A stretch of DNA of 64,000 nt from Halomonas sp. 'Soap Lake #6' (GTDB lineage: Bacteria > Pseudomonadota > Gammaproteobacteria > Pseudomonadales > Halomonadaceae). A program made the translations under genes and the position numbers. The notes under the pieces were generated by a model. That model did no database searches, was not told where the DNA came from, and saw only the letters and a list, made by a program, of their open reading frames with translations. Where the stretch lies: positions 3,596,001 to 3,660,000 of the forward strand of contig NZ_CP020469.1 in assembly GCF_003031405.1 (NCBI RefSeq). The letters run 5' to 3'. Each line of letters starts with the position of its first letter. The first letter of the stretch is position 1. Of this stretch, positions 44,461 to 51,916 are shown in pieces.

Positions 44461-44475
44461 TGTGAGGCTCCCAGC

Positions 44476-45741
44476 CTATTCCATCGCCACTAACAGCGGC
44501 TCATCCAATCGTCTGGATGAATCACTGGTACCAAGCAGCGCCTCCAGGCTTTGGGCAAAACCTTCAATCTCCGCATCGGTGTGGTATCTGTGCAGGATCA
44601 GCCGTATCAATGCCTGATTGGGCTTGACTGCCGGGTAACGGAAAATCGGTACGCAAAAACCTTGTTCCTCCAACTGCTCACGCACTTGCTCGGCCTTGCT
44701 GTCCTTACCGATCAGTACTGACGTTATATAGGACGGCGTGTCATTGAGCTGCAGACCGCTATCAAGCAAGCGCTGTCGGAACGCCAAGCTTCTGCATAGG
44801 TAATCATCCATGATGGATGGATCCTGCTTGAGCTGCTCAATGATGGATGCCGCTGCATCCGCTGTGGGTGGCTGAATAGCTGCAGTGAAAATCGACGTTC
44901 CACTCAATACTTCGAAGGCATCAATGTACTCAGCGTTGGCACTGATTGCGCCGCCTTCCAGACCTACCGATTTTGAGAGAGAAATCATGATGAAATCGGC
45001 ACGACGAAGATGCTGGAACTCTTCATAGAAATTACGCTGCGGCTCGCCATACACCATGAAACCATTGGCATCATCGATGTAACTCAGGGCATGGAAGCGT
45101 TCGCATACATCCAGAATTTCTCCGATAGGTGCCACACTTCCATCTGAAGAGTAGACACTTTCAAAGACGACGATCGCTTTGCGATCTCCAACGTTCTGTA
45201 GAACACGCTCCAGATCAGCGACATCGTTGTGCTTGAATGCCATCAGCGATTCACCGTATTTCAAGTGGCTCGCTGCTTTCCAGAGACTCCAGTGACAATC
45301 ACGATCGAACACTAACACGGCATCCCGATTGTCAATGCCGCTGCTGGTGGAGAAATTGAACTTTGCCGTCATCGCGTTGATGAAGCCGAGGTTGGCCAGC
45401 ATACCCGATGCAAACGTTAGCGTTTTGTCTTTACCATGATGCTCGCTGAGCAACGTTTCCAATCGAAAATGCGGCTCGCAAACTCCCTGCGTCGCCCGAG
45501 AACCACCGGTGGAGAGCCCATAACGTTTGACCGATTCGCAGAATGCATCAAGCACCCGTGGGTCCTGCTGCCAACCAAGATAGTTAATCCCCGAGAAATT
45601 CACATAGGGGAGACCATTACGCGTGATACGCGAACCGGACATTCCCTGCATGATGACGGGCTCTCGCAAGAACCCCTCAGAGACTGAAGACTCGACGAAG
45701 CGTTGAAAGCCCCAGCGGTCCACCTTTGGCAAGATCTCCAT
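44476..45741 (-). CDS. Alpha-oxoamine-synthase-like PLP enzyme
   Basis: A 421-residue PLP enzyme of the AONS/KBL/serine palmitoyltransferase/CqsA group, which condenses an amino acid with an acyl-CoA or acyl-ACP. The PLP lysine is Lys257 (SLSKSVGLEGG), His150 (DRDCHWSLW) can stack on PLP, and Asp223 lies in IDDANG. The family's active-site His in DDAHG is Asn226 here, which is unusual. Start at the ATG with GGAGGGGG upstream. Without biotin genes nearby it is probably not BioF; its partner is the acyltransferase downstream. Confidence 0.85.
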   Translation of the reverse strand: MEILPKVDRWGFQRFVESSVSEGFLREPVIMQGMSGSRITRNGLPYVNFSGINYLGWQQDPRVLDAFCESVKRYGLSTGGSRATQGVCEPHFRLETLLSEHHGKDKTLTFASGMLANLGFINAMTAKFNFSTSSGIDNRDAVLVFDRDCHWSLWKAASHLKYGESLMAFKHNDVADLERVLQNVGDRKAIVVFESVYSSDGSVAPIGEILDVCERFHALSYIDDANGFMVYGEPQRNFYEEFQHLRRADFIMISLSKSVGLEGGAISANAEYIDAFEVLSGTSIFTAAIQPPTADAAASIIEQLKQDPSIMDDYLCRSLAFRQRLLDSGLQLNDTPSYITSVLIGKDSKAEQVREQLEEQGFCVPIFRYPAVKPNQALIRLILHRYHTDAEIEGFAQSLEALLGTSDSSRRLDEPLLVAME

Positions 45742-45793
45742 AAACCCCCTCCATTCGTCCTGACTGCTATTTGCATTTGACAAATTGATCAAA

Positions 45794-45823
45794 TTGCATT
45801 AGGCGACTTGCATTCCTTATAAT
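45794..45823 (+). promoter_or_regulatory. Possible promoter of the response regulator-kinase operon
   Basis: TTGCAT at 45794-45799 and TATAAT at 45818-45823 are 18 bases apart, 114 bases upstream of the response regulator GTG. A TTGATCAA core lies just before it at 45784-45791. Confidence 0.45.
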
Positions 45824-45899
45824 GACAGATGATCGTCCCACCGATTTACTGACACTTTTCAGAAGCGGGTTTATCGTTGCAGTGCAATATCAAGCAACG

Positions 45900-45927
45900 T
45901 TCAAGAATACATCAAGATTTCATGAAG
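45900..45927 (-). promoter_or_regulatory. Candidate response-regulator binding site, three 11-bp-spaced units
   Basis: On the minus strand CTTCAT (45927-45922), CTTGAT (45916-45911) and CTTGAA (45905-45900) follow each other at exactly 11 bases. Equivalent arrays precede mipA (47861) and the outer membrane factor gene (49286). Direct repeats with one helical turn spacing are typical of OmpR-family sites. Here the site lies just upstream of the regulator's GTG start and may mediate autoregulation or act on the divergent synthase gene. Confidence 0.6.
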
Positions 45928-45936
45928 GAGTGGCCA

Positions 45937-46635
45937 GTGAGCTTGGGACGTGTATTGATCGTCGAGGATGACTTCGATGGGGCCGAGGTGCTTGAGGCCT
46001 ACCTTGGCAGGGATGGCTTCAAGACCCGACATGCAGCAGATGGGAACCAAGCACTGGAGTACCACGCACGTTGGCGTCCGGATTTAGTGCTGTTGGACAT
46101 CATGCTGCCGGGGCTAAGCGGTAATGAGGTGCTCACCGCCATTCGCCAGCATTCAGCGACTCCAATCATCATGGTGACTGCCGTCGGGCATGAACCCAGC
46201 CGTATTAACTCGCTACTGTATGGTGCCGATGACTACGTCGTTAAACCATATAACCCAGGCGAAGTAGTCGCGCGGGTTCACGCGGTATTACGCCGTTGGC
46301 GTGGCGGTGGTCTCGGGCAGACCACCTTGCTACGCCATGATAGCTTGGTTATCGATCTAAATGCAGCGCTGGCCACCATTGAAACCGATGGCGTGGCTCA
46401 GCCCCTGGAGTTAACTCGCACCGAGTTCAGCCTGCTGTCGATGATGATGGCAGCGCCTTCTCGTATGTACACCCGCGCGGAGCTACTTGCCAATTGCCTA
46501 CCAGAAAGTGATGCAATGGAACGAGTGGTTGATGCTCACCTATACAACCTACGACGCAAGCTGGAGCGTGCCGGTATTAATGGTGTCGTATTGACAGTAC
46601 GGGGGCTGGGTTACCGCTTCCGCAATCCTTCATGA
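45937..46635 (+). CDS. OmpR-family response regulator, AdeR/BaeR-like
   Basis: A 232-residue regulator with receiver domain (acidic pocket Glu10-Asp11-Asp12, phospho-acceptor Asp54 in LLDIML, Thr81, Lys103 in KPYNPGEVVARV) and a C-terminal winged helix (LTRTEFSLLSMMM, VVDAHLYNLRRKLE, VRGLGYRF). The receiver resembles Acinetobacter AdeR and E. coli BaeR, both controlling envelope stress and efflux. GTG at 45937 is chosen because AAGGAG lies six bases upstream and the putative binding array ends ten bases before it. It overlaps the kinase gene by four bases. Confidence 0.92.
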   Translation: MSLGRVLIVEDDFDGAEVLEAYLGRDGFKTRHAADGNQALEYHARWRPDLVLLDIMLPGLSGNEVLTAIRQHSATPIIMVTAVGHEPSRINSLLYGADDYVVKPYNPGEVVARVHAVLRRWRGGGLGQTTLLRHDSLVIDLNAALATIETDGVAQPLELTRTEFSLLSMMMAAPSRMYTRAELLANCLPESDAMERVVDAHLYNLRRKLERAGINGVVLTVRGLGYRFRNPS

Positions 46636-47807
46636 GCACGGCAAAGAAAGGTCGCTCCCGGCAACTCTGGTACTGGATCAGCCTACGTATGATTGGCCTC
46701 GCGCTGATGGCCATACTGGTCGTGGGTGCCGGTATGTGGCTACGCTTCTTCTGGTGGGAAACCAAGCTGCGAAACTCACTCCCCAAGGAAATACTCCAAG
46801 AATTGAAGCTGCTGGAAACCGATCATGTCGCCAATGCTGAGCGTCTGCGTGAAATCTATGGGCAATATCTCTATGGAGATTACTTTACACCAGAGGTGCT
46901 ACATGCGGACCTGCTGTGGTTCAGTGGGCTTGTCCTGATCGCCCTTCCTCTTATCATCGGTGGGGGGGGTTGGGTCTCATTGCGTCTATCACGCCAGCTC
47001 AGTGTTGTTGCAATCGCGGCAAGACACATTGCTGGCGGTGATTTCCGCTCGAGAGCAAGTATTATTCCCGATGCTCCCACCGCACTCCATCACTTAATAG
47101 CCGACTTCAATCACATGGCCGAACGCTTAGAACGCCATGAGCGGGAGTTACAGGCATCTAGTGCAGCCATCGCCCATGAACTGCGTACGCCTCTCACTGC
47201 CGCCAAAGGGAGGCTGCAGGGCCTGATAGACGGAGTCTTCGAAACCTCGCCACAGCAATTGAGCACCATCATGCGGCAACTCGATCAGCTTAATCGTCTG
47301 ATCGATGATTTGTACTTGTTATCGATGGCGACAGCAGGCCAGTTGGTTTTGATACCATCAAGCTTTGCCCTCAAACCACTGATGGAAGAGCGAGTGGTCT
47401 GGGCAGCACCGCGATTGCAGCAGCACCCCATGAAGATTGTTATCGACTGCCCGGACGATGTACTTCTAAATGCCGATCGTGACCGCCTCGGTCAGGTAGT
47501 TTCCATCCTGATCGACAACGCATTGCGCTACGCTGCAACTGGCGGCTATTTGGCACTACGCGCCACCCGGCAAGAGGCCAAGGTGCTGATTGATGTCGAA
47601 GATGCTGGCCCTGGTTTTGCACCAGAGCATATAGAGCGTGTGTGCGACCGCTTTTGGCGTGCCGAGCATTCACGCTCTCGCCATGCAGGCGGCAGTGGGC
47701 TAGGGTTGTCGGTGGCAGTCGCTATCTGCCAAGCCCATGGTGGGCAGTTGAGTGTTCACAATCGAGGGACGGGCGGCGGGCGCATTCACATCGAGTTACC
47801 TGCCTGA
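46632..47807 (+). CDS. Sensor histidine kinase, AdeS/BaeS-like
   Basis: A 391-residue membrane kinase with two membrane segments (about 20-40 and 93-115), a short periplasmic loop of some 50 residues, a HAMP domain (117-170), a dimerisation domain with phospho-His182 in AIAHELRTPL, and an ATPase domain (IDNALRYAA, DAGPGFAPEH, GGSGLGLSVAVAI). It should phosphorylate the regulator encoded just upstream. The small sensor loop suggests sensing of membrane or envelope perturbation rather than a large ligand. Confidence 0.92.
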   Translation: MSTAKKGRSRQLWYWISLRMIGLALMAILVVGAGMWLRFFWWETKLRNSLPKEILQELKLLETDHVANAERLREIYGQYLYGDYFTPEVLHADLLWFSGLVLIALPLIIGGGGWVSLRLSRQLSVVAIAARHIAGGDFRSRASIIPDAPTALHHLIADFNHMAERLERHERELQASSAAIAHELRTPLTAAKGRLQGLIDGVFETSPQQLSTIMRQLDQLNRLIDDLYLLSMATAGQLVLIPSSFALKPLMEERVVWAAPRLQQHPMKIVIDCPDDVLLNADRDRLGQVVSILIDNALRYAATGGYLALRATRQEAKVLIDVEDAGPGFAPEHIERVCDRFWRAEHSRSRHAGGSGLGLSVAVAICQAHGGQLSVHNRGTGGGRIHIELPA

Positions 47808-47860
47808 TTACAGGCGGTATTACTCTGAAAACGGATGTTTGTTGGGCCTGCTCTGTGGCT

Positions 47861-47888
47861 CTTGATGAAGTCTTCATCTTTTCTGGAT
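47861..47888 (+). promoter_or_regulatory. Candidate response-regulator binding site upstream of mipA
   Basis: CTTGAT, CTTCAT and CTGGAT start at 47861, 47872 and 47883, exactly 11 bases apart, and end 60 bases before the mipA ATG. The first two units also make the perfect palindrome GATGAAG-T-CTTCATC (47864-47878). Confidence 0.65.
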
Positions 47889-47896
47889 GATACCTT

Positions 47897-47917
47897 GTAG
47901 TGAGGAGGGTTCACTAC
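47897..47917. promoter_or_regulatory. Inverted repeat in the mipA leader
   Basis: GTAGTGA-GGAGGGT-TCACTAC is a perfect 7+7+7 inverted repeat 31 bases before the mipA ATG. It could form a small hairpin in the leader or bind a second regulator. Confidence 0.4.
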
Positions 47918-47948
47918 CGGGGTAACAACTCGGAAAGGATGAACTACC

Positions 47949-48818
47949 ATGCGTAAGCCTGCTTCTCAACAGACACAAAAAGGGTGTTTGGCAAGCCCTG
48001 CCTTATCACTCATTGCAAGCGCTCTCTGCCTGCTGATGCCACTGCAAAGTTTGGCTCAGCAACATAACCAAGCTCAGCAACAAGGCACCGATACACCCGC
48101 CAGCCTATTCGGCGATACAACTGAGGTTGTGGTGGGGCTGGGGGCGGCCTACATTCCCCGTTACCTCGGCGCAAAAGATTCACGAGTCATACCGGTGCCA
48201 ACACTGAGCATATATCGCGGCATCTTCTTTGCCGATACCGTGCGCGGTATCGGGACAGAATACCTGACTCAGAACGGGCTTTACGCCAGCATGGCGATCA
48301 GCTACGACTTCGGCCGCACCGAAAAAGACAGCGACTGGCGCCCTGGATCAACACGTCTCCAGGGAATGGGGGAAGTTAAGGGCGCGACTACCGCCAACTT
48401 CCTCCTGGCCCAGGAGTTGACCTCCTGGCTCTCGGTCAATGGCGAAGCTGATCTGCGTGTTGCTGGACATGAGCGAGGCAATCGTTACCGACTCGGTCTG
48501 GAAAGCACCATACTGCGTACGGACAACGATGTGTTCACTCTCGGCGTGAACATGCACGCTGGCGATGGCCGCTACAACCGCACCTATTTCGGCGTGAACG
48601 ATGCGCAAGCCCAAGCTTCGCGATTTTCCCATTTCAACGCTGAATCCGGCGTCTACGCCTATTCGCTTTCGGCAGACTGGCATCATGACTTCAACAGGCA
48701 CTGGACGATGTCTCTTGGAGTGAATGTCATGGAGTTCAGCGACAAGGCGCGTAACAGCCCAGTGGTGGAAGAAAAGACCGGTGTGGCGGGGTTTGCTGCG
48801 CTGCATTATTCGTTCTGA
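47949..48818 (+). CDS. MipA/OmpV-family outer membrane protein
   Basis: A 289-residue protein with a signal peptide (basic start, hydrophobic 22-37, cleavage near SLAQ) followed by a Gln-rich stretch and alternating beta-strand-like sequence ending in aromatic Phe (ALHYSF), as in outer membrane barrels. Family motifs include VGLGAAYIPRYLGAKDSRV near 65 and DWHHDFNRHWTMSLGV near 240. In other bacteria such genes respond to two-component systems sensing antimicrobials or metals. GGAAAGG precedes the ATG; a putative binding array lies 60 bases upstream. Confidence 0.9.
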   Translation: MRKPASQQTQKGCLASPALSLIASALCLLMPLQSLAQQHNQAQQQGTDTPASLFGDTTEVVVGLGAAYIPRYLGAKDSRVIPVPTLSIYRGIFFADTVRGIGTEYLTQNGLYASMAISYDFGRTEKDSDWRPGSTRLQGMGEVKGATTANFLLAQELTSWLSVNGEADLRVAGHERGNRYRLGLESTILRTDNDVFTLGVNMHAGDGRYNRTYFGVNDAQAQASRFSHFNAESGVYAYSLSADWHHDFNRHWTMSLGVNVMEFSDKARNSPVVEEKTGVAGFAALHYSF

Positions 48819-48829
48819 GGCAGGCAACA

Positions 48830-49120
48830 ATGATGTGCGCATATAAGCAGAAAACCTTCGCATCACGCTCCCGATGCCGAGTACTTATGTGGCTGGCCTG
48901 CATCTTGGTGACCGCCTTATTGCTGGCAAGTGGTGTTCGGTTTCTTATGAGCGAGCCACCCAGGCCGGTGCTGAATAAAGCAATTCAGAGTCACCCTGTG
49001 CCAAACAATTCTGTGCCAAACAACTTAGCGCCAAACAACTCAGCACCGAACAACTCAGCACCGAACAATTCTGTGCAAAGTGATCCTGTGCAGAGCAACC
49101 CTTCCTTGAAGACTCTCTAG
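48830..49120 (+). CDS. Small membrane-anchored protein with PNN-type pentapeptide repeats
   Basis: A 96-residue protein beginning 11 bases after mipA. Residues 18-40 form one hydrophobic helix (LMWLACILVTALLLASGVRF); the rest would be periplasmic and consists mainly of pentads such as VPNNS, APNNS and VQSDP, encoded by an eight-unit 15-bp DNA array (48986-49105). No family recognised. AGGCAGGCAAC before the ATG is a fair ribosome binding site. It may be a flexible periplasmic linker or simply expanded sequence. Confidence 0.65.
   Translation: MMCAYKQKTFASRSRCRVLMWLACILVTALLLASGVRFLMSEPPRPVLNKAIQSHPVPNNSVPNNLAPNNSAPNNSAPNNSVQSDPVQSNPSLKTL
48986..49105. repeat. 15-bp tandem repeat in the small membrane protein gene, eight units
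   Basis: Units start every 15 bases from 48986: CAGAGTCACCCTGTG, CCAAACAATTCTGTG, CCAAACAACTTAGCG, CCAAACAACTCAGCA, CCGAACAACTCAGCA, CCGAACAATTCTGTG, CAAAGTGATCCTGTG and CAGAGCAACCCTTCC. The inner units are most alike and the outer ones more diverged. Confidence 0.9.
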
Positions 49121-49206
49121 CCTCTCATAATTGGTCAGCCAATACCGGATAACGCAAACGTGCCCCTCTCCTGGTGCGTCACGCACCAAGCACTGATCAT
49201 TGATAG

Positions 49207-49235
49207 GCCCGCCATGCTCATGCTGGCGGGCTTTT
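49207..49235 (+). terminator. Terminator upstream of the outer membrane factor gene
   Basis: Stem GCCCGCCA/TGGCGGGC with a short AT-rich loop, followed by TTTT. It closes the mipA-small protein unit, so the outer membrane factor gene starts a new transcript. Confidence 0.82.
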
Positions 49236-49285
49236 CTGTTCAGGCCTCAATGGCCGCCAAGCATACCCAAGACAACCTCACCGAA

Positions 49286-49313
49286 CTTGATGAAACCTTG
49301 ATAAGACATTGAA
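49286..49313 (+). promoter_or_regulatory. Candidate response-regulator binding site upstream of the outer membrane factor gene
   Basis: CTTGAT, CTTGAT and ATTGAA start at 49286, 49297 and 49308, 11 bases apart, and end about 40 bases before the first ATG of the gene. It is the third copy of the array seen at 45900 and 47861, and shares the 9-mer CTTGATGAA with the mipA copy. Confidence 0.65.
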
Positions 49314-49353
49314 AGGTCGTTGACGGGTCAAGAGCACACTTTCATCCAGTCTT

Positions 49354-50835
49354 ATGGATCGGAAATCTCACATTATGTCATTGCACTGGAATGCAGCACT
49401 ACTGACCGTGCTGCTATCAGGCTGTACCACCTTGATACCGCCTCACACCCTCCCTGAAAGCACTTTACCTACGCATTACCAACAGGGGTATGACACCAAC
49501 ACCAAGGATGCTGCTCCGGCCTCAGCGGCTAATATCGCCTGGCAGGACTATTTCCGTGATCCTCACTTGCAGAAAGCAATCCTCCAGGCACTACGCCACA
49601 ACCAAGACCTGCGCAGTGCTGCTTTACGGGTTCAGCAGGCACAGGCAGCCTACCGCATTGAGCGCAGCGCACAGCTACCCGGTGTTAGCCTGGGAATAGA
49701 TGCGAAGCGCTCGCGCACCCCGTCCGATTTGTCGGACACCGGCAGCGCCCTGAGCAGTAATGAGTTTCAGGTAAGCGTGGGGGTTACCAGCTGGGAAATC
49801 GACCTCTGGGGCCGTATCGCCAGCTTGAACGAAGAGGCCTTGCAAGCATTTTTGGAAACTAACGCTGGCCACCGAGCAGTGACAATCAGTTTGGTGGCAC
49901 AGGTAGCCGATACCTGGCTTAGCTTATACGAGCTGAATGAACGGCTGCGTCTCGCACAAGCGACCCAAGCCAACCAGAGCGAATTACTGCGCATCTTCAC
50001 TCGTCGGTTTGAGGTGGGAGCAGTCACCAAGCTGGAGCTCACCCAGGTACAGACGCTGGTGAACCATGCCGAGGGATTAGTTCTGCAACTGCAGCAACAG
50101 CGTGACCTGCAGCGCAATGCACTGAACCTACTGGTCGGCCGGGCTGACCTCATCGACTTCAACTATAAGCCTTTTGCCAATGCCCCTCTGCTCCAGCCTC
50201 TGGATGCGGGACTACCATCCGACCTGCTAACCAACCGCCCAGATATCGTCGCCGCTGAGCATCGCCTGCGCGCGGCCAACGCGCATATCGGCGCGGCCCG
50301 AGCGGCCTTCTTCCCACGTATCAGCTTGACTACTTTCGGCGGTTTAGCCAGTGGCGAACTGAGCGATTTACTCGAGGGAAGCAGCCGTGCCTGGAACTTT
50401 GCTCCTAGCCTGTCGTTGCCAATCTTCGATGGTGGGCGGAATCAAGCCAACCTGGACTTGGCGGAAGTGCGCAAAGACCTTGCCGTCGTCGAGTACGAAC
50501 AAACCATCCAAAGTGCCTTCCGTGACGTCGCAGATGCCTTGGCTAACCAGCACTGGCTGCAGCAGCAACTATCCGTACAGCAGCAAGCCGTCGAGATTCA
50601 GGCCGAACGCAGCCGACTGGCACACCTGAGTCATGAGCGTGGTCGCACCAGCTTCCTGGAAGTGCTTGATGCCGAACGTGACCGTCTGGAGACCGAACAA
50701 CAAAAGGTGCAAGCGCAACATGCACTACTCCGCAGCCAAGTGGCGCTGTACGCCGCACTGGGGGGCGGTACTCAGCACCTGCCCCCGGCCGATCAACCGG
50801 TGTCTGCCCTGTCTTCAAATATCGCAGAGAAGTAA
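49354..50835 (+). CDS. NodT-type outer membrane factor lipoprotein
   Basis: A 493-residue TolC-superfamily protein with a lipoprotein signal (LTVLLSGC, lipidated Cys24 from this start) and two OEP repeats (about 60-260 and 275-470), each with the long helices of the periplasmic tunnel. SDLLTNRPDIVAAEHRLRAANAHIGAARAAFFPRISL near 288-324 is typical of the NodT/OprM group. An ATG 21 bases later is also possible. It overlaps no neighbour but is seven bases before the HlyD gene, and should form the outer membrane channel for that exporter. Confidence 0.92.
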   Translation: MDRKSHIMSLHWNAALLTVLLSGCTTLIPPHTLPESTLPTHYQQGYDTNTKDAAPASAANIAWQDYFRDPHLQKAILQALRHNQDLRSAALRVQQAQAAYRIERSAQLPGVSLGIDAKRSRTPSDLSDTGSALSSNEFQVSVGVTSWEIDLWGRIASLNEEALQAFLETNAGHRAVTISLVAQVADTWLSLYELNERLRLAQATQANQSELLRIFTRRFEVGAVTKLELTQVQTLVNHAEGLVLQLQQQRDLQRNALNLLVGRADLIDFNYKPFANAPLLQPLDAGLPSDLLTNRPDIVAAEHRLRAANAHIGAARAAFFPRISLTTFGGLASGELSDLLEGSSRAWNFAPSLSLPIFDGGRNQANLDLAEVRKDLAVVEYEQTIQSAFRDVADALANQHWLQQQLSVQQQAVEIQAERSRLAHLSHERGRTSFLEVLDAERDRLETEQQKVQAQHALLRSQVALYAALGGGTQHLPPADQPVSALSSNIAEK

Positions 50836-50842
50836 CTCAACC

Positions 50843-51916
50843 ATGAGTATATCTATCAAGAAAACAGTCGTCGTATTTACCGCCATTGCAGCCATTGCCG
50901 CTATCGGCTGGGTCAGCTGGGATTGGTTAAATCAACGTGGTACTCCAGAGGGGCTGCTGGTCAGTAATGGACGGATTGAAGCCACAGAAGTGGATGTGTC
51001 CGCCAAATTCGGCGGCCGTGTTGCACAGATACTGGTCGATGAAGGTGATCAGGTCCAGGCTGGTCAGGTACTGGTACATATGCAGGTCGACTCACTGCAG
51101 GCCCAACTGCGCGAGGCACTAGCCCAGTTACAACAGGCAGAACATACCGTTCAAGCCTCTCAGGTGCAGGTGAGCATGCGGCGTGGCGACCAACTGTCAG
51201 CCGAGGCCGTCGTAGTTCAACGCCAAACAGAGCTGGATGCCGCCCAACGGAGACTCGTTCGTACCGAGGCGCTGATCAATGATGGTGCGACGACAGGCCA
51301 GGAGCTGGATGATGACCGCGCCAGCGTGGCCAATGCCCGTGCTGCGCTAGATGCTGCACGTGCCCAGGCTAGTGCAGCCGAGTCCGCTATTGAAGCTGCC
51401 GAATCAGAGGTTACCGGAGCAGTATCAGCCGTCGCTGCAGCGCAGGCCACGGTTGAACGCGTCCAATCTGAACTGGACGATAGCGCACTCAAGGCGCCTC
51501 GCGATGGCCGTGTACAGTACCGTCTAGCACAGCCTGGCGAAGTAGTCGGAGACGGCGGTAAGGTGCTCAACCTGATCGACCTATCCGATGTTTACATGAG
51601 CTTTTTCCTACCTACTGAAGCCGCTGGGCAAGTGGCATTGGGCAGCGAAGTCCGCATCGTGCTGGACACTGCCCCAGACTGGCCGATACCGGCCCAAATC
51701 ACCTTTGTCTCCCGCCAAGCCCAGTTCACGCCCAAGTCCGTGGAGACAGCCAACGAACGGCAGAAGCTGATGTTTCGGGTCAAAGCACGAATCGACGAAC
51801 CCCTGTTGCGCCAATATCAGGATTACGTGAAATCAGGGCTACCTGGCGTGGCCTGGATCAGGACTGATCCTCAGGTAGAGTGGCCTGAAACGCTGCGTCT
51901 CAGGGAGCAGCCATGA
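50843..51916 (+). CDS. HlyD/YhiI-family membrane fusion protein
   Basis: A 357-residue periplasmic adaptor with one N-terminal membrane anchor (about 8-27), a lipoyl-like domain ([37 protein letters not shown]), a long helical hairpin rich in Ala/Gln/Glu (90-215), and the return beta strands ([20 protein letters not shown]). ATG at 50843 is chosen as it gives the anchor at once. It bridges the inner membrane ABC parts and the outer membrane factor. It overlaps the RbbA gene by four bases. Confidence 0.91.
   Translation: MSISIKKTVVVFTAIAAIAAIGWVSWDWLNQRGTPEGLLVSNGRIEATEVDVSAKFGGRVAQILVDEGDQVQAGQVLVHMQVDSLQAQLREALAQLQQAEHTVQASQVQVSMRRGDQLSAEAVVVQRQTELDAAQRRLVRTEALINDGATTGQELDDDRASVANARAALDAARAQASAAESAIEAAESEVTGAVSAVAAAQATVERVQSELDDSALKAPRDGRVQYRLAQPGEVVGDGGKVLNLIDLSDVYMSFFLPTEAAGQVALGSEVRIVLDTAPDWPIPAQITFVSRQAQFTPKSVETANERQKLMFRVKARIDEPLLRQYQDYVKSGLPGVAWIRTDPQVEWPETLRLREQP

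Noticed and set aside
44476-45741. BioF (biotin synthesis) as the name for the oxoamine-synthase-like gene
   Set aside because: No other biotin genes are near, an active-site His is changed, and the partner is a GNAT-type acyltransferase; the specific name cannot be supported.
45784-45791. FNR/Anr-type site at the TTGATCAA core
   Set aside because: An FNR site needs TTGAT-N4-ATCAA; here the two halves abut with no spacer, so it is not a standard site.
45777-45823. TTGACA at 45777 as -35 element for TATAAT at 45818
   Set aside because: The distance is 35 bases, about twice the required spacing; TTGCAT at 45794 fits better.
48986-49105. Possible CRISPR-like array
   Set aside because: Units are directly adjacent without spacers, only 15 bp long, and in frame within a gene; the same holds for the other arrays.
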